Numbered from the stretch's first letter, positions 25,292 to 34,456 are shown. The stretch is 64,000 nucleotides of DNA from Candidatus Kapaibacterium thiocyanatum (GCA_001899175.1 MKVH01000025.1:1-64000); one strand, 5' to 3'. A program made the numbers and translations. Notes: generated by a model from the sequence alone, not told the origin.

Positions 25292-25296
25292 CGACG
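25276..25296. terminator. Possible hairpin across two convergent stop codons
   Basis: CGTCGTC and GACGACG can pair around a 7-base loop. The stem overlaps the stop of the T9SS gene and ends a few bases before the stop of the monooxygenase gene. With only seven bases between these genes, any terminator has to overlap coding sequence. Confidence 0.3.
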
Positions 25297-25298
25297 GA

Positions 25299-26681
25299 TC
25301 AGTTCTTTCCCGGAGATCCCGACGCCACGACGATGTCGGGCCTTGCCTTCATGATGTCATGCATCAGCTTCGCAGCTTCCTCCGACTGCCAGTCCGCCGC
25401 AACGGCCGGAAGCGACATGATGTGCTGCATGAGATCGTCCTGTTCGCGTCCGATGCGCTGTGCCTCGTTATAGGGTGTATCCGACGAGAATGTCACGAGT
25501 GTATAGAGGGGGATGAACCTGGCCGGGTAATGCGCATGGAGCCATGCTTCGATCTTCTTGCGAAGGAGGAAGGCCGGATCGGCCACCTTGTCCCGCATCT
25601 CGATGAAGTTGTCGAGGGCGAGGTCCGCGATGGCATCGCCGGCAGGCTTGCGCAGGTCCTGATACGTGCGGAGCGTATCGGCCCAGTCGCCCTTGCAGTG
25701 ATCGAGGCATTCCATCAGGATGCGGCAGTCTTCGAAGCCGCAATTCATGCCCTGACCGTAGAACGGTACGATGGCATGCGCTGCGTCGCCGATGAGCGCC
25801 ACGCGATCCTTCATGATCCAGGGAGAGCAGCGGACCGTGACGAGGGATGATTCGGGATTCGAGAAGAAGTCCTCGATCAGCGTCGGCATCATGGCCCTGG
25901 CATCGGGGAACTGTTCGTCGAAGAACCGCTCCACGTCCTGCTTCGTGGTGAGTTCGGTGAAGGAGGGCGATCCGTCGTGGGCGAAGAAGAGCGTGCAGGT
26001 GAAGCTGCCGTCGAGATTCGGCAGGGCGATCATCATGTAGGAATGACGCGGCCAGATGTGCAGGGCGTGCTTCTCGATACCGAAGCCGCCCGTCGACGTC
26101 GGCGGAATGTGCAGCTCCTTGTATCCGTGCTGCAGGTACGTCTGCGAATAGTCGAACCTGTCGGTCTTCTGCATCTTCTCGCGGACGGCCGAATAGGCCC
26201 CGTCGGCACCGAAGAGAATGTCAGCGTCGACGGTCATGCGTTCACCGGTATGGACGTTCTCGAAAACGGCGCGGGCATCGTCTACGTCGACATCGGTACA
26301 GCGTACGGAGAAGGTGATCTCGACGCCATGCCGTTCGGCGCAGGAGAGCAGGACCTTGTTGAGTTCACCGCGCGAGACGCTGTTGATGGCCTGATCGCCG
26401 ACGCCATAGGCGAGGAAGGTCTGGTTGCCTGCGACGTCGTGCATCACACGGCCGCGCATGGGAATGGCCACGGTCCGGATGTCGTCCGCGATGCCCGCCA
26501 GTTCGAGTGCGCGCAGGCCGCGGTCGGACATCGCGAGGTTGATCGAACGTCCCGCACTGATGGTGGCATTGCGCATATCCGGACGTCGTTCGAACAGGCG
26601 CACCTTGTATCCGCGTTTCGCGAGCATGACGCTCAATAGGCATCCTACGAGACCGGCTCCAACGATGGTAATGCGTTGCAT
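25299..26681 (-). CDS. kmo: Kynurenine 3-monooxygenase
   Basis: This 460-residue group A flavin monooxygenase has the FAD-binding IVGAGLVGCLLS near the N-terminus, GADGAYSAVREKM in the middle and IGDAAHAIVPFYGQGMNCGFED. The last, together with SINLAMSDRGLRAL, is typical of kynurenine 3-hydroxylases. It would convert L-kynurenine to 3-hydroxykynurenine with NADPH and O2 in tryptophan degradation or de novo NAD synthesis. Bacterial homologs are common in Bacteroidota. No tryptophan dioxygenase, kynureninase or 3-hydroxyanthranilate dioxygenase gene is in the window. It is the last gene of a long minus-strand run, 14 bases after a lipoprotein gene. Confidence 0.92.
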   Translation of the reverse strand: MQRITIVGAGLVGCLLSVMLAKRGYKVRLFERRPDMRNATISAGRSINLAMSDRGLRALELAGIADDIRTVAIPMRGRVMHDVAGNQTFLAYGVGDQAINSVSRGELNKVLLSCAERHGVEITFSVRCTDVDVDDARAVFENVHTGERMTVDADILFGADGAYSAVREKMQKTDRFDYSQTYLQHGYKELHIPPTSTGGFGIEKHALHIWPRHSYMMIALPNLDGSFTCTLFFAHDGSPSFTELTTKQDVERFFDEQFPDARAMMPTLIEDFFSNPESSLVTVRCSPWIMKDRVALIGDAAHAIVPFYGQGMNCGFEDCRILMECLDHCKGDWADTLRTYQDLRKPAGDAIADLALDNFIEMRDKVADPAFLLRKKIEAWLHAHYPARFIPLYTLVTFSSDTPYNEAQRIGREQDDLMQHIMSLPAVAADWQSEEAAKLMHDIMKARPDIVVASGSPGKN

Positions 26682-26695
26682 GATTGTCCAGGGTG

Positions 26696-27271
26696 TTAGT
26701 CGTTGTTCTTGATGTCGAACCTGGGATTGACCAGGGTGCAGTGTGATGTCGCATCGGTATCGACGAGGATCCATTCGGTGCTCGGATGCTTCGACGGGAA
26801 GCGTCCGACGTGGATGCAGGCGACGGTGACGTCCGTCCACCGTCCGTCGTTCACGATCTCCAGCCGTGCGAGTGTGTCGCCCGGAATCGGTGTGGCGACG
26901 GTCCTCATCGTGCCGTTGTTCGTGACGGATGTGCGGTCCGATCCGATCGTGATTACGATGCCGTCGTCGCGTCCGGCGTCGCGGTCATAGGGCGTCGTTC
27001 GCGTACGGAACGTGACCTGCGATCCGGGGCCGAGAAGGAAGTTGCTGTAGAAGACGCCGTCGGTGAGCTTCTTGACCCTGATACTCGCCTTCGCCGACGG
27101 TCCGAGCTTGAGGATGTGATCTTCTGATGCATCGACGTTGCGGTAGTCGCCGTGGATGAGCCCTTCGATGGGCCAGCCGGAATTGCGATGCAGTCCGAAC
27201 CGGTGTGCATCCGCACAGCCGGCGAGAACGATGCAGGCCGTCAGCAGCGATATGGTGAGGCGGTGCTTCAT
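26696..27271 (-). CDS. Lipoprotein of unknown function
   Basis: This 191-residue protein starts MKHRLTISLLTACIVLAGC, a clear lipoprotein signal with lipobox LAGC (Cys19). The mature part is beta-rich with VTFRTRTTPYD and RLEIVNDGRWTDVTVACIHVGRF segments, suggesting a carbohydrate-binding-like or concanavalin-like sandwich, but no family is recognised. Its ATG overlaps the upstream gene's stop by four bases. It is probably anchored in the inner leaflet of the outer membrane or exposed at the surface. The upstream in-frame ATG at 27328 would precede the signal and is rejected. Confidence 0.75.
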   Translation of the reverse strand: MKHRLTISLLTACIVLAGCADAHRFGLHRNSGWPIEGLIHGDYRNVDASEDHILKLGPSAKASIRVKKLTDGVFYSNFLLGPGSQVTFRTRTTPYDRDAGRDDGIVITIGSDRTSVTNNGTMRTVATPIPGDTLARLEIVNDGRWTDVTVACIHVGRFPSKHPSTEWILVDTDATSHCTLVNPRFDIKNND

Positions 27272-28656
27272 TCGTGAGGAAGGTTTCGGCCGTAGCGCAG
27301 TTCTTCGCGATGGAAGAGGCGTTCCCACAGCGTGACGCCGATACCGAGGTAGAAGGCGTCGAAGCTCAGGGGATTGTTGACGTGTTCTCCGCCCCAGTCG
27401 TAGCCGCGGAGGCTGCCCGTCGAGCCCGAGACGTAGCCGACGGTGAGGAGGACGTTGAGTTCCGTATTCACGGGAAGGGTCAGACGTGCACCTGCATGCG
27501 TGAAGGTCGACGGCGCGTAGTTGTATTCGGCGAAGGGCTCCACGACGAAGTCGGGGCCGATCGGGCGCAGGACGATGCTAGCGCGTATCGGGAGGACGCC
27601 GATGCCGAAGGCCACGTTGCCGGGTGCGACGACGTTGATGAGCGACGTACCGAGCGACAGCTTGTAGTCGAGGAAGGGAAGGGCGATGGTGGCGTTGCAT
27701 AACCGTGCCGTGAAACCGGTGACGGCAGGCTTGGCGCTTCCCGTCTTGTTCGGTGCGAACAGCGAAGCGTCGGTGTTCGCACCCACGAGCATGAATTCGG
27801 CGAGGCCGATGGCCCACGATGAATGTTCGTGGTACTTCCATTCGACGTTCAGTTCCTCGTCCTTGTTGAGGAAGTCGAGTACCGATGCACCGATGCCGAG
27901 GTAGGGAAAGTTCACGAAGGATCCCGGGGCCACGAAGCCCGACATGCCGAAGGCATAGCCTGCGTAGAGGCGCAGGTTGAGGCCGCCGATGCTGCCCAGT
28001 TCCGCGGAGCCGGACAGGTTGACGTATTGCGACGGCAGGAAGGCGAAGGACGCCTGCGCCGAAAGGGCCAGATAGGGAATCGTGTTCTTCAGGTACCAGC
28101 GCTTCTTGATGTTGAGCACGCCCGCACCGTTGAGGTAGTGGGCGAGGTCGTCGTCGGGTCTGAGCAGCTCCCATGCCGTGAATCCGTACGACCAGCCGGG
28201 CTCGTCGTCGAACCAGTGCAGCTTCCACTCGCCGATACCGAAGCGGTAGATCGATCCCTTGAAGATGTTGCCTTCCGTCGACTGCCTCTTCTGCGTGAGG
28301 ATGCGGTCGATGTCGAAGTAGAGACCGAAGAGGCCGGCGTTGACGGATTCGCCGCCGAGGCCGGAACCGATGAGTCCGATACCTTCGAACAGTCCGAGGC
28401 GTATGAAGTTGGGATACTCGCGTTCGACGACGCTGTCGCGCTGGACCATGTTGCGCTCCATCACGATCGTGCGCGACGAAGGATAGATGATGCCGTTGTC
28501 GCGTTCGCCCGGTTGATTGCGGACCTGCTCGATGACGGTCGTGTCGATCTTCGTGATCGTATACACGTCCTTCTCCGTACGTGTGATAGAACCGCAACCG
28601 ACGAGCAGTACTGCGGCGATCGACGACGCGATGAGAATAAGTCGGGAACGTCTCAT
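27268..28656 (-). CDS. Lipoprotein with outer-membrane-like beta-rich body, unknown function
   Basis: This 462-residue protein begins MRRSRLILIASSIAAVLLVGC, a lipoprotein signal with lipobox LVGC. The body has many alternating amphipathic strands with Gly and aromatic residues (FGLYFDIDRILTQ, LRLYAGYAFGMSG, VEPFAEYNYAPSTF), as in outer-membrane barrel-like proteins, and it ends in another strand (YLGIGVTLWERLF). Both flanking junctions are 4-base ATGA overlaps, so it is tightly coupled to the FAH-family gene upstream and the small lipoprotein downstream. No known family was recognised; localisation is inferred. Confidence 0.7.
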   Translation of the reverse strand: MRRSRLILIASSIAAVLLVGCGSITRTEKDVYTITKIDTTVIEQVRNQPGERDNGIIYPSSRTIVMERNMVQRDSVVEREYPNFIRLGLFEGIGLIGSGLGGESVNAGLFGLYFDIDRILTQKRQSTEGNIFKGSIYRFGIGEWKLHWFDDEPGWSYGFTAWELLRPDDDLAHYLNGAGVLNIKKRWYLKNTIPYLALSAQASFAFLPSQYVNLSGSAELGSIGGLNLRLYAGYAFGMSGFVAPGSFVNFPYLGIGASVLDFLNKDEELNVEWKYHEHSSWAIGLAEFMLVGANTDASLFAPNKTGSAKPAVTGFTARLCNATIALPFLDYKLSLGTSLINVVAPGNVAFGIGVLPIRASIVLRPIGPDFVVEPFAEYNYAPSTFTHAGARLTLPVNTELNVLLTVGYVSGSTGSLRGYDWGGEHVNNPLSFDAFYLGIGVTLWERLFHREELRYGRNLPHE

Positions 28657-29300
28657 GCGAAGGATATCCGTAGTGTGGTAAGATCGTCGAGTGTAGCGAC
28701 GGCCCGGTCTCCCCGGCGGATCTGCGCGACGCCCTCCGGCGTTCCGGTGAAGATGGCGTCGCCCATGCGCAGCGTGAAGATGCGGGACAGGTAGGAGATC
28801 ATCTCGGCGACCGTACGTTCCATGGTCGCCGTCGACGCATGCTGGCGGCGTTCGCCGTTCACGTCGAGTGCGATCGTCCATGGTCCTGGGCCTGCCGCAT
28901 CCGCGGGCACGATATGGGATACGGGCGCCGAGCCCTTCCATCCCTTGGCCACTGCCCATGGTTCTCCGCGCTGCTTGGCCGTAGCCTGTACGTCGCGTGC
29001 CGTGAGGTCGAGGCCGATGCCGTAGCCGGCGATGACCTTGTACGCATCGTCGACCGTCACGTTCTCCGCATCGATGCCGATGACGACGACGAGTTCGACT
29101 TCATGATGGACGTTGTCCGACCATGCCGGCAGAGCCACGATGCTGCCGTCGGGAGCGTAGGAGGAGGGCGGCTTGATGAAGACGATGGGGTCGTCGGGAA
29201 CGGCCGCGCCCATCTCACGTGCGTGTGCCGCGTAGTTGCGGCCGATGCCATAGAGCGTGCCGACGGGCAGCGTGGCCTTGCTGGTGAACGTCCAGTTCAT
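28653..29300 (-). CDS. Fumarylacetoacetate hydrolase-family protein
   Basis: This 215-residue protein has the FAH core: GIGRNYAAHAREMG, FIKPPSSY, HHEVELVVVIG with metal ligands, GYGIGLDLTARDVQ, and GDAIFTGTPEGVAQ. It resembles the short fumarylpyruvate hydrolase/acylpyruvase (FAHD1-like) enzymes that cleave C-C bonds in aromatic catabolism, or that act as oxaloacetate decarboxylases. With a kynurenine monooxygenase in the same run it may serve aromatic amino-acid breakdown, but the exact substrate is open. Both ends overlap neighbouring genes by four bases. Confidence 0.88.
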   Translation of the reverse strand: MNWTFTSKATLPVGTLYGIGRNYAAHAREMGAAVPDDPIVFIKPPSSYAPDGSIVALPAWSDNVHHEVELVVVIGIDAENVTVDDAYKVIAGYGIGLDLTARDVQATAKQRGEPWAVAKGWKGSAPVSHIVPADAAGPGPWTIALDVNGERRQHASTATMERTVAEMISYLSRIFTLRMGDAIFTGTPEGVAQIRRGDRAVATLDDLTTLRISFA

Positions 29301-31444
29301 GGTTTGTTCGGTGGCAGAGGTGGCGGATCCTGTATCTCTTCGGCAGGCGGCATGTTGATGATGTCCGGACTCGTCGTATCCGCCGAGTCCTTCTCCACTG
29401 CGAAGCGCGTCTGCCTGTAGCCGAGGTTGGCGTCGTCGTAGACCTTCTGCATCAACCGCCCCCATGCGGGCGCGGCTGCGCGCCCGCCCTGGCCGTAGTC
29501 GCCGGTGAACTGGATGCGCCGGTCGTCGAAGCCCACCCATACACCCGCTACGAGCTGAGGCGTGTAGCCGATGAACCAGGCATCGGCGAAGTCGTTCGTC
29601 GTTCCCGTCTTGCCTGCGGCATCGTACTTGAAGAATCGTCGTATGCTGGAGCCCGTGCCGCCATCCACGACGCCGCGCATCATGGAGATCATGCTGCGTG
29701 CGACGGACGGGCTGATGGCATCGCTCACCGTGGAGGGCAGGCGAGCTTCGTAGAGCACGTTGCCCATGCGGTCTTCGATACGCGTGATGGCGGCCGTGGG
29801 AACGGCGACGCCCTGATTGATGAAGATGCCGTAGGCGTTCGTCATTTCGAGCGGCGTCACTTCCACGCTTCCGAGAGCGATGGACGGAACGGGGCGCAGC
29901 GGCGAGACGATGCCCATGCGCTGGCAGAGGCCGACGACCTTCGAGGCCGACGTATGCTCCGTGATGAGTCGTGCCGCCACGGAATTCGTGGAGAACTTCA
30001 GCGCGGTACGAAGGGGCATGGGGCCGCCGTTCTTGCTCGATCCCGCGGGGGCCCATACGTCTCCCGACGGCAGGACGATGGAGAACGGTCCGCTCTCGAT
30101 TGGCGAGTCCGGTGTGAGCCCGCTTTCGAGGGCGGCCGCATAGACGAAGGGCTTGAAGGACGAGCCGGGCTGACGCCGGATCTGCGTGACGTGATTGAGG
30201 GAGTATCGCGCGGCGGGATTGTTGCGCATGCTCTGCGGCGATGCGCCCACCATGGCGAGAATGCCGCCCGTGCGGGGATCGATGACGACGAGGCCTGTCT
30301 GGATCGTTGTGGCATCACGCTTGACGGAGTCGACGAACTTGCGGTCGCGCTTGTACCGCTCCATGATGCGCTTGCGTTGATCCGGCGTGGCCGAGATGTA
30401 GTCGCTCTTCTTGACGATGGCCCGTTCGAGCAGGCTGTTCAGCAATGCACCCTTGGACTTCCACGAGAAGTTCTTGTCGAACAGTTGCTGATACTGTCCG
30501 AGATGTTCCGCCACGGCCAGATTGGCATAACGCTGTATCGACGCATTCAGCGTCGTATGGATCACCAGGCCGTCCCGGTACAGGTCATAGCCCTTCAGCT
30601 TGTCGTTCCCGTCGCCGTCCCTGCCGAGCTGCTGTCGTATCATCTCCACGAAGTGTGGGGCGATGCCTCGCGAGATCTGCGCGGGCGACGGTTTGGCGAG
30701 GGGTTCGCTGGTGGCGCGTGCCCATTGTGCATCGTTGATGAACGACGCTTCGTGCATCATGCCGAGGATGAGATTGCGTCGGGCGATGCCCGCGCTGTCG
30801 TCGCTGTTGTACTTCTCCGGAGCCTTGAACAGTCCTACGAGGTAGGCGCATTCACTGGTCGACAATTCCATCGGCTGCTTGTTGAAGTACACCTGGGCCG
30901 CCACCTGGATGCCGTAGGCACCGCGACCGTAGTAGACGGTGTTGGCATACATCTCCAGAATTTCGTTCTTGGTGTAGGTGCGTTCGATCTGGAGTGCCGT
31001 CCACGCCTCGCGGATCTTCCGCGCAAGCGTCTGCTCCTGCGTGAAGTAGAGATTGCGTGCGAGCTGCTGCGTGATGGTCGAGGCGCCTTCCTTCGTGCGC
31101 ATGGCGAGGATGTTCTTCACCGTGGCCTTGACGATGCGCATCGTGTGGACGCCCCAGTGTTCGTAGAAGGCACGATCCTCCGTGGCGATCAGGGCATTGA
31201 CGAAGTTCCGCGGGATACTGTCGAAGGGAATCGACGTACGCCTCGTCGTGGCGAAGTGTTCGAGCAGGACGCCGTCCGACGAGAAGACCTGCGTGGCGAG
31301 ATCCTGTTTGGGATTCTCGAGTTGTTCGAGGGTGGGGAGTCCATCACTCAGCACGACCATCACGTAGATCGCCACCGCCACCACGATACCTGTGATACCG
31401 TAGAGGAAGGCGCGAAGAACGGTGCGGGGGGAGATGTGCTTCAT
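29297..31444 (-). CDS. Penicillin-binding protein 1A (bifunctional transglycosylase/transpeptidase)
   Basis: This 715-residue class A PBP has an N-terminal membrane anchor (~residues 9-33), a GT51 glycosyltransferase domain with EDRAFYEHWGV (catalytic Glu), STITQQLARNLYFTQ and RKIREAWTALQIE, and a transpeptidase domain with the active-site PGSSFKPF, STNS and GKTGTT boxes. It polymerises and crosslinks peptidoglycan at the outer face of the inner membrane. A proline-rich tail ends the protein. It overlaps the FAH gene by four bases and follows the OmpA/PD40 gene by nine. Confidence 0.95.
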   Translation of the reverse strand: MKHISPRTVLRAFLYGITGIVVAVAIYVMVVLSDGLPTLEQLENPKQDLATQVFSSDGVLLEHFATTRRTSIPFDSIPRNFVNALIATEDRAFYEHWGVHTMRIVKATVKNILAMRTKEGASTITQQLARNLYFTQEQTLARKIREAWTALQIERTYTKNEILEMYANTVYYGRGAYGIQVAAQVYFNKQPMELSTSECAYLVGLFKAPEKYNSDDSAGIARRNLILGMMHEASFINDAQWARATSEPLAKPSPAQISRGIAPHFVEMIRQQLGRDGDGNDKLKGYDLYRDGLVIHTTLNASIQRYANLAVAEHLGQYQQLFDKNFSWKSKGALLNSLLERAIVKKSDYISATPDQRKRIMERYKRDRKFVDSVKRDATTIQTGLVVIDPRTGGILAMVGASPQSMRNNPAARYSLNHVTQIRRQPGSSFKPFVYAAALESGLTPDSPIESGPFSIVLPSGDVWAPAGSSKNGGPMPLRTALKFSTNSVAARLITEHTSASKVVGLCQRMGIVSPLRPVPSIALGSVEVTPLEMTNAYGIFINQGVAVPTAAITRIEDRMGNVLYEARLPSTVSDAISPSVARSMISMMRGVVDGGTGSSIRRFFKYDAAGKTGTTNDFADAWFIGYTPQLVAGVWVGFDDRRIQFTGDYGQGGRAAAPAWGRLMQKVYDDANLGYRQTRFAVEKDSADTTSPDIINMPPAEEIQDPPPLPPNKP

Positions 31445-31453
31445 GGCGAATGG

Positions 31454-33142
31454 TTATCGAAGAATCTTGACGAGTTCCACGCGGCGCGACCGTTTGCGCC
31501 ACTGGTCCAGTGATTCACCCTTGCGTTTGTCCGGCTTCAGGCGTTCGCCTGCCGAACGTCCTTCGAGGAGACTGCGGTCCACACCACGCTGGACGAGCTG
31601 GTCGATGATGAAGTCGACGCGCTGCCGTCCGAGCTTGAGATTGTTCACATCCGTATCGACGTCGTCCGTATGCCCGATGAGGATGAGGCGCTGAAGCTGA
31701 TCGCCCGACAGCTCGATGTTCCGTACGAGCATGTCGAGGGCGCTCTGCCACGTCTGGCTGGTCTCCGTTCCGTTGGAGTCCAGCGTATTCTGATACGGTG
31801 CATCGAAGATCGCCGTCGGGAAGTTCACGCGCAGGAACAACGTGATGGGAAGATGCAGGGGCTTCTCCATACGAACGGTATCGTTCGCTTGTTCCTTGGG
31901 GATGGTCGTCACCGTGCGGTCGTAGAAGAGCTTGCCCGACTGTGCCGATACCTCGATGGGCGTGTCCGTAGGGACGGAGAGCGTGTAGTCGCCGGCCGTA
32001 TCCGTTCGTGTGGAGGAGAGGACCTGCTTCGACGCTTCGTCGCGTGCCGTCACTTCGGCATCGACGACAGGCTCGCTCGTCTTCTCGTTCACGACGCGCC
32101 CCTTGATCGTCGTCCGGGGTTTCTTCGCCAGCTCCTCCCGACGTGCGATGTCTTCCGGCTTCTTCCTGTCGTCCTTCAGCGTGTCCTTCTTCACGCGTCG
32201 TTCCATCACGCGATCGACGCGATGGAGGACGTAGACATCGAAGTCTCCGCTGCGTTGCGACGAACCGTAATAGAGGATGGAGTCGGATGGCATCCAGGGA
32301 AACAGTTCATCCGCAGCCGTGTTGACGGGCAGGCCGATGTTGCGAACATCGGAAAGAGCGATGGAATCCTTTCGCGGGCGTTCGACGGCAGCCTGGAAGA
32401 TGTCGTATCCTCCGGCCGTGGCATGGCCTGCAGATGCGAAGAGTATCTTCCTGCCATCCGACGCGAACGACGGCGACAGTTCGTCGCATGGTGTGTTGAC
32501 GGCAGGACCCAGGTTGACGGGCTCGCTCCATGCTTCGCCGTTGCGAACGGTATACCACAGGTCGGTGCCGCCGTACGATCCCGGCCGGTCCGATGCGAAG
32601 ACCATGATCTCGCTGCCCTGTGCACTCGCCGGCACGACGACGGGATGACCGTCCCAGTAGACGTCGAGGTTGACGGGGCGGCCGAGCGGCTCGCCGAAGG
32701 TGACGGTGCCGTTCGAGATCGTCGCGGGATGGATGGCCGCATCGCCCATGATCCTGTCCGGCATGACGCAGGTGAGCATCACGGGTGCCGCCGCACTCGC
32801 ACGGGCCGTATCCACCGACGTCACGGACGTGCGTGTAACGGTGTGATAGGTGGCGATGCCTGCGTTATCTCCGTTCACGAGCAGGGTAGCGGTACGTCCG
32901 GCGGGCATGAGGCCCCATTGATGTCCGTTGCCGCTGGCGCCGTCGACGATGCTGATCTTCCAGTGGGGGAAGCGTGCCGACGACGTATCGAAGAGTACCG
33001 TCGTGAACGACGTCGGTGCACATGGAGGCGGTGGTGGCGGTGGTGGACAGTCCTGTGCCGCGCGATCCGGCCGCGGAGCGGCACAGGCGACACAGAGCAG
33101 GGCGGCACATGCCATGGTCATGAAGGATCTAGTCACGGGCAT
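31454..33142 (-). CDS. OmpA-family protein with PD40 repeats and CarboxypepD-like domain
   Basis: This 562-residue exported protein starts MPVTRSFMTMACAALLCVAC, a signal peptide with possible lipidation. It contains WD40-like PD40 repeats (IMVFASDRPGSYGGTDLWY, ILFASAGHATAGGYDIF, LYYGSSQRSGDFDVY), then a carboxypeptidase-regulatory-like segment (TIKGRVVNEKTSEPVVDAEV) and a C-terminal OmpA peptidoglycan-binding domain (LILIGHTDDVDTDVNNLKLG, RSAGERLKP). This architecture is common in Bacteroidota and resembles PorE/T9SS-linked proteins. Its start overlaps the aat gene by 14 bases; a start at 33121 without overlap is the alternative. Confidence 0.85.
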   Translation of the reverse strand: MPVTRSFMTMACAALLCVACAAPRPDRAAQDCPPPPPPPPCAPTSFTTVLFDTSSARFPHWKISIVDGASGNGHQWGLMPAGRTATLLVNGDNAGIATYHTVTRTSVTSVDTARASAAAPVMLTCVMPDRIMGDAAIHPATISNGTVTFGEPLGRPVNLDVYWDGHPVVVPASAQGSEIMVFASDRPGSYGGTDLWYTVRNGEAWSEPVNLGPAVNTPCDELSPSFASDGRKILFASAGHATAGGYDIFQAAVERPRKDSIALSDVRNIGLPVNTAADELFPWMPSDSILYYGSSQRSGDFDVYVLHRVDRVMERRVKKDTLKDDRKKPEDIARREELAKKPRTTIKGRVVNEKTSEPVVDAEVTARDEASKQVLSSTRTDTAGDYTLSVPTDTPIEVSAQSGKLFYDRTVTTIPKEQANDTVRMEKPLHLPITLFLRVNFPTAIFDAPYQNTLDSNGTETSQTWQSALDMLVRNIELSGDQLQRLILIGHTDDVDTDVNNLKLGRQRVDFIIDQLVQRGVDRSLLEGRSAGERLKPDKRKGESLDQWRKRSRRVELVKILR

Positions 33143-33749
33143 CGGTTTCCGAGATGTCCGAGAAGATTGCCGGCGTGTCGAGTGCGTCGGCGAGCATGAG
33201 CTGATAGATGGCATCCGGAATTTCCACGGCACCGAGGGACTCGGTGAAGTCGTTGATGTACTGCGTGTCGAGCAGGCGGAAGCCACGCAGGCGGAGGACT
33301 GCGATGAGATGTGCGAACGCCACCTTCGAGGCATCGCTGCGGCGGCTGAACATCGACTCGCCGAAGAAGGCGCCGGCCAACGATACGCCGTACAGTCCGC
33401 CCACGAGCTCCTCCCCTACCCATGACTCGATGGAGTGGGCATGACCCGATTCATGGAGATCGCAATACGCCTGGATGATCTCGGGAGAAATCCACGACTG
33501 ATCCCTGTCGGCGCACTGCGTGATCACCTCCCTGAATGCCGTATCCATCGTGATGCGGAAGGTACGCTTGCGCAGGGTCTTCAGCAGGGAACGGCTGATA
33601 TGGACGTCGTCGAGCGGGATGATGGCCCGCGGGTCCGGACGATGCCATACGATACGTCCCGAACGCTCCTCGGCCATCGGAAAGAATCCGTTGCGGTAGC
33701 CCACGAGCAGAACGTCGGGCATCAGGATGGAAGAGGCGGGTGAACGCAT
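33129..33749 (-). CDS. aat: Leucyl/phenylalanyl-tRNA--protein transferase
   Basis: This 206-residue protein has all Aat signatures: GYRNGFFPMAEE, WHRPDPRAIIPLD, SWISPEIIQAYCDLHESGHAHSIE (split: SWISPEIIQAYCDLHESG, HAHSIE), GGLYGVSLAGAFFGESMFSR, DASKVAFAHL and GFRLLDTQYIND. It transfers Leu or Phe from tRNA to proteins with N-terminal Arg or Lys, marking them for ClpAP through the N-end rule. Length is typical. It is 15 bases downstream of trmB. Confidence 0.96.
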   Translation of the reverse strand: MRSPASSILMPDVLLVGYRNGFFPMAEERSGRIVWHRPDPRAIIPLDDVHISRSLLKTLRKRTFRITMDTAFREVITQCADRDQSWISPEIIQAYCDLHESGHAHSIESWVGEELVGGLYGVSLAGAFFGESMFSRRSDASKVAFAHLIAVLRLRGFRLLDTQYINDFTESLGAVEIPDAIYQLMLADALDTPAIFSDISETDARD

Positions 33750-33764
33750 GGATTGACTGCGAAA

Positions 33765-34445
33765 CTACGACGTAGGATCAAGGCTGGCCATGTACCGTAC
33801 GTACGGAATGTCCTTGCGATGACAGAAATCCTGCTGGTCCGTGACGAAGGGGAACGGCCAGTCCGATTCGACGACGACGTCGCGGATGACGACTCCGGGC
33901 ATGGAACCGAGTACATGGCGCTGGAATTCGTCCACGTCCGGCCGGTCCGTGGCAAGATAGAGCCGCCCGCCCGGTCTCAGTACACGCCATACCTCGGCGA
34001 GGAATTCCGGTGAGAACGCTCTCCGTTTGTAATGACGCTTCTTCGGCCATGGATCGGGGAAGAGATAGAAGGCATGATCGATGGACGCATCGGGGATGAA
34101 GCCCAGGCCGTTGACCACGGAATACCATGCTGCGCGGGCGTTCGGAATCTCCTCGCCCGCTATCACGTTGTTGATCCAGTTCACGAGAGTGTGACGCACT
34201 TCGATGCCGAGCACATTCTGGCCGGGCCGGTGCAGGGCATGCTGGAGCAGGAATCCTCCGCGCCCGCATCCGATGTCGAGGACGTCGGCGGGCCGGCCGT
34301 TGGCGAACCACGACTCCCAGGGTGCCTGGTCGATGAGCGGCGGATACCACTCCGGAATCGTACGATGCTGGGCAACGGGGAGATAGAGCTGAGGGCTCGT
34401 ATGGTGCCTGATGCGGGGGATCGGATATTTGCGGTAGTCGAGCAT
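33765..34445 (-). CDS. trmB: tRNA (guanine-N7-)-methyltransferase
   Basis: This 226-residue class I methyltransferase has the SAM site VLDIGCGRGGFLLQ and the TrmB signature FPDPWPKKRHYKRR, with LATDRPDV near the C-terminus. It makes m7G46 in tRNA. The ATG at 34445 is chosen because a TTG six bases earlier lies within an exact promoter box (34449-34456). It is first in the eight-gene minus-strand run and divergent from secD. Confidence 0.95.
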   Translation of the reverse strand: MLDYRKYPIPRIRHHTSPQLYLPVAQHRTIPEWYPPLIDQAPWESWFANGRPADVLDIGCGRGGFLLQHALHRPGQNVLGIEVRHTLVNWINNVIAGEEIPNARAAWYSVVNGLGFIPDASIDHAFYLFPDPWPKKRHYKRRAFSPEFLAEVWRVLRPGGRLYLATDRPDVDEFQRHVLGSMPGVVIRDVVVESDWPFPFVTDQQDFCHRKDIPYVRYMASLDPTS

Positions 34446-34448
34446 TCG

Positions 34449-34456
34449 CAAAAATA
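34449..34456 (-). promoter_or_regulatory. -7 box for trmB and the downstream run, very close to the start codon
   Basis: Read on the minus strand this is TATTTTTG, an exact TAnnTTTG match ending three bases before the trmB ATG. If it is used, the transcript would begin at or next to the start codon, giving a leaderless message. Confidence 0.5.
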
